DNA of 64,000 nucleotides from Platerodrilus igneus (taxonomy: Eukaryota > Arthropoda > Insecta > Coleoptera > Lycidae): NCBI GenBank assembly GCA_036346225.1, contig JARFIW010001178.1:3228917-3292916 (forward strand), written 5' to 3'. A program made the translations under genes and the position numbers. Positions 1 to 11,889 of this stretch are shown one piece after another. The notes under the pieces were generated by a model. It was not told where the DNA came from. It did no database searches and was given only the letters and a program-made list of their open reading frames with translations. How positions within the stretch are numbered: position 1 is the first letter of the stretch; each line of letters opens with the position of its first letter.

Positions 1-1720
1 TGCACAATCAGCAGGATTATCCTGTGATTTAATATGATGCCACGATGATGGAGCCACTCGTTCTTGGATATGCGAGACACGATTGCTAATAAAGGTCTTC
101 CAATTATACGACGAAGATCGAATCCATGCTAATGCTACTGTGGAATCTGACCACGCAAATGTATCGTCCAATACTAAATTATCTCTATACGTATTTTGCA
201 CATACTCGACCAAGTTCGACAACAACACTGCACCACACAATTCTAATCGAGGTAATGATATACGATTGGTTGGTGCGACCTTAGATTTGGCACAGACCAA
301 TGATACTTGGATGTTCCCTTTCTCATCGACACAGCGGAGATAAACTGCTGCTGCATATCCAGCTTCCGATGCATCACAAAATGCATGAATTTGTACAGTT
401 TGATGGTTATCGCAAAGAATCCGTCGAGGAATTTCAATTTTCAATAACTCGGGTAATTGTTGAAGATACAGATTCCATTTTAAAACAATTTGTTGGGGAG
501 GAAGTTCATCCCAGCCAATTCCTAATATCCATACAGATTGAATCAAATGTTTTGCGAAGAAGACCAATGGTGATAATAACCCCAGAGGGTCAAAGATCCT
601 TGCAATTTCCGAAACCATATTCCTTTTGGTACAAGGCCGATCAACGATATTAAGATTGTAAAACAACACATCACTCAATGGTTGCCATTGCAGTCCTAAA
701 ATTTTTGAGAAGTATTGTTTACCTCTTCAAACAAAATGTTTGCTGATACCGAACGGAATCAGGTAAATGGCCAATGACACTTGGCACGTTGCTATTCCAC
801 TTTCGCAACATAAAACCACCTGATTGGCAAATTTGGTTTAATTCATACACGAGTCGTTTGCCATCCTCTATCGAATCACACCCTGTAATCAAATCATCCA
901 CGTACGTATCCGATGCTAAAATCTTGGAAGCAATAGGAAAACGTAACGATTGACTTTTGCAAGTTCTTGAATTACACGCATGGCTAAAATGGTGATGATG
1001 TGATGCCGTATGTAACAGTGTTTAGCTGATAATCGATAACAGACTCCGAGGACTTAAATCTCCAAACTATACGTTGATAGTCTCGATGGCTAGTAGAAAT
1101 AAGAATCTGTCTATACATTTGCTTAATGTCCGCAGTTAAAACTACAGAATGTAAACGAAAGTGTAATAACAACTCCATGATATCTTTTTGAAGAGGGGCC
1201 TGCGAGTAAATGATCATTTAAAGACCCTCCACTTTGAGCGCTGGCTGAAGCATCAAATACGACACGAAGTTTTGTAGTTGTACTGTCTGGTTTGAACACG
1301 GCGTGATGTGGTATGTAATATACCGGCGATAATGTAGACGATCGAGTTGAATCCGATACAATACGAGACATGTGACCACTATCGATATAATTCTGCATAA
1401 ATTCTCTGTACGAATTATACAGTTGAGGATTTATTTCAAACGGCTTTCTAGTGAAAGAAATCTTGAAGTGCTATTTCCCGAGAGCCAGCAAATAGCGGTT
1501 CAGGACCATTGAAAGGTAACAAAACAATAAAACGACCGGTGTCATCCTGCTTGTGAGTGTCCACAAAATGCCTTTCACAAATTTCCGCATGAGGAGATAA
1601 TTTGTTAGAATCTGGAATATTTTCCAGTTCCCAAAATCGAGTAATGTTAGCATCTTCTACAAGTGCAGCTAATGATATACGAGATGTAACAGAAGAAAGA
1701 ACCTTCCTGTTAATATCCAC
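1..1720 (-). pseudogene. BEL/Pao copy 1 reverse transcriptase and RNase H, broken
   Basis: Minus-strand pieces give the RT in order: the H-H-A-V linker (YYIPHHAVFKPDS), LRVVFDASA (1398-1123), the TADIKQMYRQILI palm motif (about 1137-1080), the catalytic DTYVDDLITG (about 905) and the QKWNS-like LRKWNSN (about 800). From about 660 to 1 the frame continues into the RNase H-like part with IHAFCDASEAGYAAAVY, VCAKSKVAP and RISLPRLELCGA. Frameshifts fall near 1398/1217, 984/901 and 719. It would copy element RNA into DNA. The C-terminus lies outside the window. Confidence 0.85.
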
Positions 1721-2337
1721 CCAAAGGTAGTGTGAATTGCCACGGGTTCTTCTAGTGACCCAATGCGAGTTGCGTTTAATAAAACACGCGCGAACAAATC
1801 TGCACCTAACAATAAATCGATATGGCTAGGTTTGTCGAAGTCCGAATCTGCTAAATCTAATCCAACTATGTGAGGCCAACTATTTGGTGAGATCCTTGAT
1901 GAAGGAAGGGTTCCACAAATGTCTGGTAAAACAAAACAATCAATACTGTACTCTGGAACAGTTTTACCTTGAGGACTAATTTTACACGATACTTGTCCAT
2001 ACGCATGAGAAGCAGATAGACCTAAGCCTTCAACCTTCATTGAAATATTCGATTTTCTTAAACCTAAGCGTCGACAACACTTATCAGTCATGAAATTTTC
2101 CATTGATGCACTATCTACAAGTGCTCTTACTGTCTGAACTTTACCAAACCCATCTGTAATTGAAATTCTTGCGGTGCCTAATAACGTCATTGTGTTGGAC
2201 GATCTAGATGATAACAACGTACTTGTAGTAGTGTTGCAGGTGGGTTCGGGAAGTTGATCTGTTGCCTGAGTGATTGCAGGTTTCTGTGCAACTGTAGGGT
2301 TTTCAAAGTGCAATAAAGTATGATGACCCTTGCACAC
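1669..2337 (-). pseudogene. BEL/Pao copy 1 aspartic protease region
   Basis: A 222-aa minus-strand frame that starts just after the zinc knuckles and contains the retropepsin active-site region VRALVDSASMENFMTDKC (DUF1758-type). The usual triad here is D-S-G or D-T-G; this copy reads D-S-A, so the active-site loop glycine is lost. The frame continues into IDLLLGADLFARVLL and TTFGWILTGR, the conserved 'GADLF...GWILSG' tail of Pao proteases, and is followed in a different frame (1720-1448) by the linker to the reverse transcriptase. Confidence 0.82.
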
Positions 2338-3587
2338 TTTTTACAAACAAGTTTGGAAGAGCAGCGTGTAACCATATGAGAGTTGCGAAGACAATTAATG
2401 CATAAGTGTTTGTCTTTAACAAAGTTATAACGGTCTTGTGGCGATTTATTCAGAAACATTTCACATTGGTATAAGTTATGAGTACCACTGCAAAGACTGC
2501 ATTTCTGAGCGAATGAAGTTGTTACGAATGACTTTCGAACTTGGGGTTTTGAATATTCAAAGGAACGTTTAGAAGGTACACTAGATGATATGGTTTGTTT
2601 AATGGACGTATTAAATTTGGACGGTGTATCGGAAACAACCATATTGCTAATTTCTAATGCCTTGCAATGTTTTTCTAGAAATAATTTTAATTGATCATAA
2701 GATGGAATGTCTGATGTATTTTCTAACTCAAATGTTTTCAAAAGATTTGTATCTACCTTTTTTGATAACAAATTAAACAATACGAAGTCGAGCAAATCAA
2801 TCTTAGTTTGACGTAAGCTTGATATATTTTCCGTAAAGCAATTAAGCAATTCTCTTAAATCTGTATGTGAATTAAATTTTGCTTTTGGTGACGATTCTAA
2901 AGCATTCCAATGCGTGTTTGCAATTAAACGTTTTGAATTAAACCTCCACAATAATTGAATAAGCTAGCATATAATTATTATTCGAAATTTGCAAATGTCT
3001 AATGAGTTCTCTAGACTTAAAATCCAACGCATCAATTAAAAAATAGAACTTTTCGATCGGTAGCAATTGATTATTTTCATGAACTAAATTATTAAAAAAT
3101 TGAATAAACTCTTGGAAATGTTCTATTTTTCCAGAAAATTTTTCATTTCTATCCGAGGGAGACGAATATTAGTACATGAGCCGATGCTAGTAATATTTTC
3201 AGTCAAGCATTTTTCAGCAGTGGATATATTATCAAATTGTGCCTTAATAATTTTAATGTTTAACAAAGACCTATCTATTTCAATTCTTAATGTTGTAATT
3301 GCATTTAATAATTCAGAGTTGTCCTCATCCAATATGCACGTTTTATAAGCAGTATCTACATCGTTTTTGATATCAAAGGCGCTTTCAGCCATAATATTAA
3401 CAGAAATACAATTGCCTTTAATATGCTCCAATTTATCTATCGCACCAGATATATCAGATAATCTATCGAGTGCGGCCTTTAAATCCACTATCAACCTATC
3501 CGATGAAATATGTGCCATCCTAACGAACAAGGTTACTAATATCGATTTTATATTGATTTCAGCTACAAAAATGAAGGGTTTGTTCAC
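2187..3587 (-). pseudogene. BEL/Pao copy 1 gag (capsid and zinc knuckles), frameshifted
   Basis: Two open stretches in minus sense. The 5' one (3587-3123, 154 aa) is a helical N-terminal gag region ending in IRLPRIEMKNFLEK, which matches the LPxIxLPxF motif at the start of the Pao capsid (DUF1759). The second (2951-2187) continues the capsid, then carries cysteine/histidine clusters (CSLCSGTHNLYQC; CINCLRNSHMVTRC; CKKC) typical of the nucleocapsid zinc knuckles. The frames are broken between 2951 and 3123. In life the product would package the element's RNA. The assignment rests on motif order and the adjoining protease. Confidence 0.8.
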
Positions 3588-3613
3588 CTAATAATAGGAT
3601 ATACCAAGGGTAA

Positions 3614-4312
3614 TGTTGAACTACCTGTTAAAGAATTTTTACTACAACGTGCCTAACGGGAGCTTGCAAGTTTCAATATGACAAAGAGCAAAGGGTTTTA
3701 TTCTACCCGGTTTTACGAATACCTGAATTCTCTAGCGAACTTGAATTACAAGTTTAAAATAACTGTATTGCTTAAACACTTTTCTGACTACAAATTCTTA
3801 CGTTAACTATCCCTAAAATTTACAAAGATTTGTCATTTTAAGGCTTTATAAGATTCTGTATCAGTACAAAATTTCAAATTTAATGCGAGATTGCATCTAC
3901 TATAAGTTACTTTACACAATTGACTATGAAACTGGTGGTATGACTACACTTTTCTTCTAAATGCGGTCAACCCCTAATTTAAGCGAAGAGCAATTAACAA
4001 TGTAGTTAAATTGAATGCCAAAATGCCAATAATAAACCAATTAATAAGCAAAATATTTGCTCAAAGGACCAAAAATGTTAATCAAAATGTTAATTTGCAT
4101 TTACAATCACACAAAGGAAATGATAATTTAAAGGAATATATCACCTACCTTTCACTGGTTGTAGTGGTTGATTGTACTTGCACTGCTATCAGATAATTAT
4201 GGACTGTATGTATAATGTTCACTAATTGTTGCTAATTACTGATGCTCGATGCACCGAACTAAATCACGAACCAAAGCCAAGCGAGAACGAAGATGAATAG
4301 TCGTCCACTCGT
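3614..4312 (-). repeat. Putative 5' LTR of BEL/Pao copy 1
   Basis: The segment sits immediately upstream (minus sense) of the gag start at about 3587. On the + strand it starts TGTTGAACTACC and a candidate end is CTCGTACA near 4312, giving TG...CA termini. The minus strand has a TCAGT initiator-like motif near its 5' part. No partner LTR is visible in the window, so the boundary is inferred only from position and dinucleotide ends. Confidence 0.3.
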
Positions 4313-5109
4313 ACATTACCAACCCTTTTATGTCGTTGCACTAAAGGTAGGGATAATGGAGGGTTTCTAGGTGGGAATAGTTTAAGGACTTAAATTAATT
4401 GTGATTGGCATACTACACTACAACCAAAATACTTATAAAGCCTTAACACACATTGCATATTTGTAATGTTAGAAGTATTTATTATGTTGAAGACATTATC
4501 TAATATTTGAACTGTATTATGTATTTTCTTATATCAGTTTGAGCTGTAGCAACCTTTAAATTGCAAATTGCACAGTAAAACAAGAATTTGTGAAACTAAG
4601 GTTACCTTAGCTTTATACAGAAAACGTTAAATATTTTAATATATTTAAAAATACAGATTTAATTCTAAAATACAGTACATACATAAATATTTATACATTG
4701 ATCATTACAATACTATTTATATTGCACCTAGGTAAAAATTTCTGTATTCACAATGGATAACCCTAAATATGTATACATCACTTAGGTGTATTAAGTAATA
4801 TTGTTTCATGCTCGTCATTCATCGATTAAAGAATCAGATAGTTAATGCTAATGCTTGGAACTGTTATAATTGAGCCGTATAGATTTTTTGCATATAATTG
4901 AAAATTTTTTGGTAGCCGTGTTTTTTATATAAGCAGTCGAACATGTCTGTATAGCCTCTAGTTTGGTGATTATGGGAAATTTGAGAGTGCTTTTGTTTAT
5001 TCTTGAGATAATAAATGCAAATAGTTAGAAAATATAAGGCGTAAATTTTTAAAAATTTCTTGTTATATAACCCTTGTACACTCTCACTACGATGTTTGAA
5101 AACTATGAC
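4313..5109. other. Unassigned AT-rich spacer
   Basis: No recognisable coding, repeat or RNA feature between the putative LTR edge and the piggyBac remnant. A weak minus-strand open frame (5118-4864) may hold the decayed C-terminus of that transposase, but I see no cysteine-rich domain to prove it. Confidence 0.4.
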
Positions 5110-6367
5110 TCTTAACATATAATTCTGTAGGACATTTTATTGGTTTAGCCTGTTTTGAAAGTGACTTCCATGACAAGATTTCGTATCTAAATAATGACTA
5201 CTAGTGCTTTGTATAATGTTAAGAGACACAGTTTGTTGGTAATGTAGTCCAATTGATAAAATTTATATATTAAACTTTTAATTTTATTACTTAAGACACA
5301 CACTTGCCTGTGTGAATTCCCAATTTTTTGTACCATCTTAGCATTTTTCGTTTCACTTGGGTAGTACGAAAGCATTTGGTTTTGGTGATTGATACCTGGC
5401 ATATTTTCATTGTAGCTGATAATTGTGAAGTGTTTATGGACATTACCTGCGTGTTTGTGTTCAACATCTACCAAACGATTTTCAAACTCGGTTGAAATAT
5501 GGAAAACATATCACTTGTCATGCCATTCGTTAACTGCTATTTCTTTGCTATATTTGGTTGGAGATATACTCACCTTTTTTCAATTTTGCCTTAACAACCT
5601 TGTGTAGATTATACCATACCATATTTGTTTTTGCCTTTTATGTATTATCTAAAAACTAGATGCCCCTGCCACAAAACCAAGGATTCATTAATGACCAAGG
5701 TTTTTGGGGATAATAAACTTAGGACAATTTTTGGTTGAAATATTCTTGCATAAATCGAATTTTCTGAAGATGATCTCTAAAACCCGTGTCTCCTTGCACT
5801 TGCTTTTTATTGAAATCCAAGCATCTGAAAATGAGTATAAAACGATTCTATTCATATGCTTGAAAACAAGGTAAATCGAACAAGTCGCATATTTTCCAGT
5901 AATCTTGAATATTATTGATTTGTATATTTTCCATGTGGAACCACAATCCAAGAAAAATTTTTAATTTGGTCAAATCAACTGGTTTCCATGTTGTTATGTG
6001 TGATTTTTCTCTAGTGTTTGTGCTAAAAAAACTTCTGTACATAAATTTGTTTGTTCCATAAAATGTTATAAAAAGTCCAGTCACCAATGGTGGAAAAAAA
6101 TCAAATGGGCCATTTTCCTGGAACTGGTACAACCTAGCCGGGATCACCACTAAAGTCAATATTTTTTAAATTGGGTATATCGCCTCAAGTGAATACTTCA
6201 GGTTTAACAACAGGATTTTTATCTGAATCCGAAAGTTCAACTTCACTACCACTATCAGCAAATGTTTCTACAAGTTTTTCCAACTCCGGCTGGGTCAGTG
6301 CTTTTATTGTCTAAAATTCCATACATTTTTTGCTTAGGCTTTGATGGCCTGCAATTTCATCATCCAT
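5110..6367 (-). pseudogene. Decayed piggyBac-family transposase
   Basis: Read on the minus strand from MDDEIAG at 6367. An acidic N-terminus (SGSEVELSDSD) leads to a frame at 6159-5848 with KIFLGLWFHM and NIQDYW, matching the piggyBac signature FLGLLxHMG...LxDYW (DDE_Tnp_1_7). A later frame (5474-5187) has YNENMPGINHQNQMLSYYP, matching the conserved piggyBac segment DYNENxxGxDxxDQxxxxY; here the DxxDQ motif reads NHQNQ, so a key acidic residue is gone. Stops and frameshifts separate the pieces. I did not find TTAA-flanked terminal repeats. Cut-and-paste DNA transposase in life; inactive here. Confidence 0.82.
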
Positions 6368-6399
6368 TTCACAAGCCCAAATGTTAAAATCAAAAACTA

Positions 6400-9080
6400 A
6401 CGTAGCCTACACGTGGTCTTAATATGTACCGGAGCAGCCTACAAGGTTTCAACACACCTTATATAAGTCGAACACGTACTGACCATTTAAACGTATGGGA
6501 TCCGGTGACATCACATGTACATCAATGCCTGTTTGAAACTGTATTATGCCACGTATGCGTCATCGGCAGTGAACGTGGTAAATGAAAAATCAATCAGCAT
6601 GTTGTGGGTAAAATATGCATGAAGTTAATTAATTTTAGTTGCACTGAAGGGGCGGGAATCTTGTAGCATTATAAGTATGCATCAGCTAACTGCAGTAATG
6701 AGGGAATGAGTTCATATGAAAAAATTAGAAAAGAAAAAGGAATTACATATAAATGTAATAATGGAACAAAAATAATAAACAAAATAACTGAAATACAAAG
6801 ATTTTATGTTACATTGCACTTACCTTGAAAGGTTTTCTCTTTCAAAATCGAGGGATACCAAACCACATGTCACGGTAATTCTTTTGATATTATTTCTATA
6901 TGGAAGATAAGTTTTTCCACATCAAACTTCCTAGCTTTTGGTTTTCTAAATTTGGTCATAATTAAACAAATTTCTCAAAATAGAATGTTTTTTTCCTATT
7001 AAAACTATCACTGGGGTAGGTGGATATCCTTTACAATTAGCTGACTACCTAGTTTCTAAATAAAATTGAAATTAAATTGAAATAATATCAATAAAAATAC
7101 AAATTTACTTTCCTAAAAAAAACAGATTTCTTAATTTCAAGTTAGGCCGGGTATTGCTAAAAGAAAATTCTTAAAACACTTTAAATCTAAACCTTTGATA
7201 AAACTATTCGCCACTCAAAATTTTTACTGCTTTCATATTGTAACGATCGCAAACTGTTTTATACTTGCTTGAAATACTAATTAGTAATCAATCCCTTTTT
7301 AATTTTTTAAATGCAAGAGCAACCATTTAAAATGATTAAACAACACCACATTGAAACCTTACCTTCTAAATCACCTAGTTGGTCCGTTGTTTGTCCTTAC
7401 TGGACTATCAAAAAGTAATGTAATAGGACTATAAAAATTACTGCTGCATCTCGTTAAGTGAAAGTGTTAAATAAAACAGCCAAGTGCCCACCACCAAGTT
7501 TATGTATGCTACATAAAAAATTAAACCAATAATTACAGTTTTAAAGGTTCCACATCAGGTATAAAATACCAAGTATTTATAGTCGGTGCGTAATAGGGCA
7601 CTTCCTCAAAAATAAGGTAATAATAAAAAATAACTTGACAACCAAAAGTTCAGATTCACTTACCAACACCTTAACCTCAAAGTATGGCTAACAGCATTAC
7701 AGTCCAATAACATCATAAATTAAAAAAATTGCTAGTTAAATATCTTAACAAATGCATAAATTATTGATTAAACTAATTTAAATACACTCAAGACGAACTG
7801 GTTATATTAAAGTAATGGTAATTGATAAATACGTTGTTGACATAAGTAGCCTTGACAGCTGTTGACCAAGGTGTCGAACGTTTCAATACTCAAATTTTTC
7901 TAAAATAAATCTTTTAAAGTATCAAACTAAAAAAGAAATTCTCATAAACATCTACTTGTAATACAATATTTCTAGATAGCATTTTGTACTAGATGCATCA
8001 TTCCAGTTCAAAGACTACTAATGCCAGCCCAAATTTATCAGGAGGCTTCGACCATTTCAGACTAGAATCCCAACTCTGTGACAACATGGGGTTGGCAATA
8101 AAGTGAAAAACTTTGAAAGTACACTCCTTCCTATTTGGTAAAAATGTACATCCCCACGAGTGAAATTCAATTAGTAGCATAAAAAAATCTTACTTCGTAC
8201 AGGATTTGAAATACTTCAATTGCTAGTTGAACAAACTTGTTGCAACCTTGTTGAAACACCGGAAAGAACCAGACATGGTGATGGCAATCCATCGCCCACC
8301 GCAATCCTAACGAAGGGAAGCAGGACGGCATGTTGAGCTGTGCTGTGCATAAACAAGCTAAACTCCACATCTTTTCTCAATTTCAGATGATAGGAGGACA
8401 AAAGGCTGCTGTTTTGTCATTTTTATAATAAAGTGTGCAAATAAAGTTGCCTAACTTCCCAAAATAAATCAACAAATGGCCGATTACCTACTAAATTTTT
8501 TCTTTTAAAAATAACCAACAATTTATATTAATTTTTGTCCACTATGTTCGAATTACTTTCATAATGCCAGACAAAATTATTCTTTATCAAGTAACTTACC
8601 AAACTCGTAACAGGGAATCATACTTGTACAATATTTAATTAGGACGTTTGTAAATCTCAATTATTGGAAAGGATGTTCATTATAAACAAAAAAATAGTTA
8701 AATACCAGCTTTTCATAATCTGTTCATTATCCTTACCAAAATAGTTTTGTATCAACACCTACATATCCTTTAATATTTGGAACTAATCACATTATGAGTA
8801 AATTTAATCACAACTCGTTTTGTCAGTAAACAAGAAGTGTTCAAAGAAAAGTGCTCTTGCTAATAAAGTGGAATTTTAGTGGTAATACAGAACTTTAAAT
8901 TTTGATTTTGGTATCATTTTGTGCAGCTTTTTCTTCTTCATAGAAATGCATAGCGTAAACAGTAGTTTTTGTGTGGATCTGGGATTAATTTGGATTTTAA
9001 TACATCATTTATTTTAAAACTTAATAAATCTATTGTAAACATATGCATCTTATCAACTATTGATTGATAATGATTTGCTT
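6400..9080. other. Long AT-rich stretch without recognisable genes
   Basis: No transposon protein, tRNA or host exon could be recognised. Short minus-strand frames at 7998-8401 read like chance translation. If Ars2 continues upstream on the + strand this may be intron; that cannot be decided from the bases alone. Confidence 0.5.
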
Positions 9081-9385
9081 TAAATGCAACCCAACAATGC
9101 ATATTAATTTGAAGCCACCAGATGGTGACCCATTTGGCTAGCCTTGTGATGCTTGTGGTAGAAATATTTGCAAAAATTGTGGCAACATTAGTCCTACAGA
9201 AATACGTGCAATTCCTCTGAAAGAAAGGGTCTTGATATTTAAATGCCCGGACTGTCTTCAACAGGATCCTGGAAATGGTAACTTTAAAATACTCTTACAT
9301 TTACAAGCCAAAGTCATGGAACTAATAATACAAACAGTCACCAACATTGAATCTATTCTAATCTCCCTTGGTAAGTTAAAGGATA

Positions 9386-9916
9386 ATGCAAAACCGACTG
9401 AATTCTTATCAGCATGACTTTATAAGGGGGAGATCTACAACCACAAATCTGTTTTGTATCACCCAATTTATTGCAGAATCTCTTGACCACTTTTCTCAAG
9501 TTGATGTTGTATACACTGACTTTTCTAAGGCGTTCGATCGTATCTGCCATTTCACTCTTTTGCACAAACTAGATAGCATTAGTTTATTCAGAAAACTAAT
9601 ACTTCTCGTAAAATCATATCTGACAGATCGTACTCAGTACGTTCAATACTCTGGCTACAAGTCTAAAAGAATGCTTGCTTCTTCCGGTGTGCCCCAGGGG
9701 TTTGTTCGAGGACCCCTGCTTTTTATAATCTATATTGATGATATTGGTTCTTCCTTAGATATCAACTATCTTCTGTATGCAGATGACTTAAAATTATACC
9801 ATGAAATAAAATCCCTTGATGATTGTTTGAGACTGCAAGCAAATCTTTTAAGATTGGTTGAATGGTGCACGGCTAACAGTTTTCTACTAAATACCAAGAA
9901 GTGTTATGTAATGTAA
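9386..9916 (+). pseudogene. LINE reverse transcriptase fragment
   Basis: A 176-aa open frame with RT blocks in order: YQHDFIRGRSTTTNL, DVVYTDFSKAFDRI (first catalytic Asp), [20 protein letters not shown] and LLYADDLKLY (the YADD catalytic pair). GVPQGSVLGPLLF is the common form; here S and L are replaced by F and R. The frame ends near 9916 with SFLLNTKKCYVM, where the RT normally continues; 10004-10369 carries the thumb/C-terminal block (YYDTRLTFTEHI...RSRLEYASVIWCP) in a frame broken at least once more. Confidence 0.9.
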
Positions 9917-10003
9917 TTTGCAAGAGTCAGTCAACCACTTCATTATAACTATATCCTGCATGATTCAATTCTACAGCGTCCACAGTTCATCAGGGATATT
10001 GGA

Positions 10004-10369
10004 GTGTATTATGACACCAGGCTTACCTTTACAGAGCACATCTTGCACATAATAAAATCCACTAGTAAAATAACTGGTGTCATTATTCGTAATTCAACTG
10101 GGTTCAGAGAGCCGGCCACACTACTTATGCTTTTTAATGTATGTACCAGATCCCGATTGGAATATGCCTCTGTTATCTGGTGCCCACAGTATAATAAATA
10201 TATCAATTTAATAGAACATATTCAAAGAATATTTCTGAAACCGGTTATGTACTGTACTTCGGGCTTTTACCCACCCATTGGTTACTCTCACCAGCCCGCT
10301 TTTGGGAGCTTTCAATTATTCCACTTTAGAAACTTAACGGTCCGTCCCATAATTTTCTTTATAATATAA
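10004..10369 (+). pseudogene. LINE ORF2 C-terminal fragment
   Basis: The open frame has the YYDTRLTFTEHI block and SRLEYASVIWCPQYNKYI, the conserved C-terminal region after the RT in Jockey/CR1-type ORF2 proteins. Downstream, out of frame, the DNA still encodes a recognisable NVPRISACNPWTF...TPRTNV tail up to 10476, where a (TA)n microsatellite starts. It belongs with the RT at 9386-9916. Confidence 0.82.
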
Positions 10370-10476
10370 TCTACACTTTCCAATGTTCCGAAATTCTAGA
10401 GCGTTTATCATTCAATGTGCCACGTATATCTGCATGCAATCCGTGGACATTTCTTAACTCCACACCTCGAACAAAT

Positions 10477-10477
10477 G

Positions 10478-10532
<55 letters not shown>
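10477..10532. repeat. (TA)n microsatellite
   Basis: About 28 uninterrupted TA units. It starts exactly where the LINE C-terminal coding sequence breaks off, so the expansion sits inside the old LINE. The bases after it (10533 on) may be its diverged tail. Confidence 0.95.
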
Positions 10533-10535
<3 letters not shown>

Positions 10536-10893
10536 AATGATATTAGCAGGTTGTAGGTCAGCTGGTTATTTAAGCGTACTCTTTATTATATTCTTAGCTT
10601 TCAGTTTATTTCAAACCTTTATCAAAGAAACTACAAAAACGTCATTATGGGCATCAAGCAATATACAATAAGTACTTACTAAATTGAGGTTGAATGCACA
10701 TCAATATCATTGAACTATATTAAACTTAAAGTATACATCGAATTTTAAAATTGAACAATAAAACATTTAAAACTGTAAACTATAAACTAGTTGCCTTGTG
10801 AACATGTATACTGTGAATAACCTTCAACGATAATTCCTTTATAATTTTCATTTCATTCAATATATTCAAATCAGCAAGGTCGTTATACTACAT

Positions 10894-10897
<4 letters not shown>

Positions 10898-10952
<55 letters not shown>
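10898..10952. repeat. (TA)n microsatellite
   Basis: A second run of about 27 TA units, 365 bp after the first. The sequence between and around (10533-11320) has no recognisable gene. Confidence 0.95.
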
Positions 10953-10954
<2 letters not shown>

Positions 10955-11325
10955 ATTGTCTAATTTTGGTATTTTGGTATTATTTTCCCCATTCCATTTT
11001 CTTAATCCAGGGATTTGCTTGTCAATGCACAATCTTGCAATTCGGGATGTACATGTTATGATGTGATTTATATAGTTTAACATTTTTGTTTTCTTTGTCT
11101 AACGCAATATATAAAAAAATACATTATAGTGTATTGAATGAAAAAATTTTCATCTCTGTAATCTTATACTTGTGTATTCCCTTACATAATAGTGTCTGGT
11201 TGTTACCTTGTAATAAAGTATGTCTGTGGTTTTCTTTGTGGTAATTGAAACTATGTCTGTTAAACTGTCACATTGCATGGAATTTATTCAACTAAAATTT
11301 GTTGGAGCTTATATTTCGATGTGAT

Positions 11326-11537
11326 TTTCCAATGCTCCACCCAAAGGTACTACATTGGCCAGGAAGCGAGTTTTTTTTACCTGGAAAACTTGGAATTTTG
11401 CCGAACCCTTGCTGTTCCAAACAAGGTAGGGATCTTTAACGTGCGTGACAACACTCACACACGGGACCGTGTCGGGATTCGAACCCGGGACCTTGGGCGT
11501 AGTAGTCACACACATACCACTATGCTACGGAGCCGCC
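11326..11537 (-). repeat. tRNA-derived SINE, copy B
   Basis: On the minus strand the element begins GGCGGCTCCGTAGCATAGTGG, a tRNA-like head, and carries a perfect B box GGTTCGAATCC (+ strand 11475-11485 as GGATTCGAACC). The 3' half (GTTAAAGATCCCTAC, GGCCAATGTAGTACCTTTGG, GGGTGGAGCATTGGAAA in minus sense) also occurs at 34433-34708 on the + strand. Head, B box and shared tail in two dispersed copies define a pol III SINE family rather than a functional tRNA gene. It lacks part of the middle present in copy A. Confidence 0.82.
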
Positions 11538-11889
11538 TATGATTTCACTACCACTGTTTACAGTTATACTTTGGTTACATTTTTGTGGTTTAAAATAATT
11601 TACAATCCACAGTTAAATTCCAATATGTATTTAACAGAGATAAAACGATTATATTTATGGTTTTACGTTTACTATTTGAATTAATACTGATTTGATTGCA
11701 ATTTCTTGTTTTCTAGCACTATTATAAATGAAATTAAAATTATATAGGGTGCTTCTGTAACAAATTTGTCTATTCAAGATTAACTTCACCTTTCTCATCT
11801 AATTTTTTATTTCCCGTAACGCCTTACGTTACAAACAGCTTCTGTACAGTAATGTATGGTGCAGGATGTAACGTTTGTGTCTCTTTTAG

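Larger units (their letters stand above)
1..4312 (-). mobile_element. BEL/Pao LTR retrotransposon copy 1, truncated by the window edge
   Basis: Minus-strand element reading gag, protease, reverse transcriptase and RNase H from high to low coordinates, the order of the BEL/Pao superfamily. Integrase and the 3' LTR would lie to the left of base 1. The coding frames are split by several frameshifts, so this copy is dead. A likely internal edge of the 5' LTR is TGTTG at 3614 on the + strand; the outer edge (~4312) is a guess from a terminal ...ACA and has no second LTR to test it. The family call is firm, the limits are not. Confidence 0.88.
9090..10476 (+). mobile_element. LINE (CR1/Jockey-like) with ORF1 PHD-like finger joined to RT
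   Basis: A plus-strand non-LTR retrotransposon. From about 9138 a frame reads PCDACGRNICKNCG...FKCPDCLQQ, a cysteine-rich PHD-like finger found at the N-terminus of ORF1 in several insect CR1-like LINEs. By 9386 the frame is already in the RT domain, so the rest of ORF1, the endonuclease and the RT N-terminus are deleted. The C-terminal domain runs past 10369 and is interrupted at 10477 by a (TA)n tract. Confidence 0.85.

Noticed and set aside
3100..3591. Plus-strand ORFs opposite gag
   Set aside because: Shadows of the minus-strand Pao gag frame 3587-3123.
7998..8401. Minus-strand ORFs as a host exon
   Set aside because: Three overlapping frames, no splice sites in register and no recognisable motif.
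8938..9261. 107-codon minus ORF
   Set aside because: Overlaps the LINE PHD-like region on the + strand, which has the recognisable cysteine pattern.
10883..11083. ORF with poly-(Tyr-Ile) translation
   Set aside because: It is a (TA)n microsatellite read as protein.
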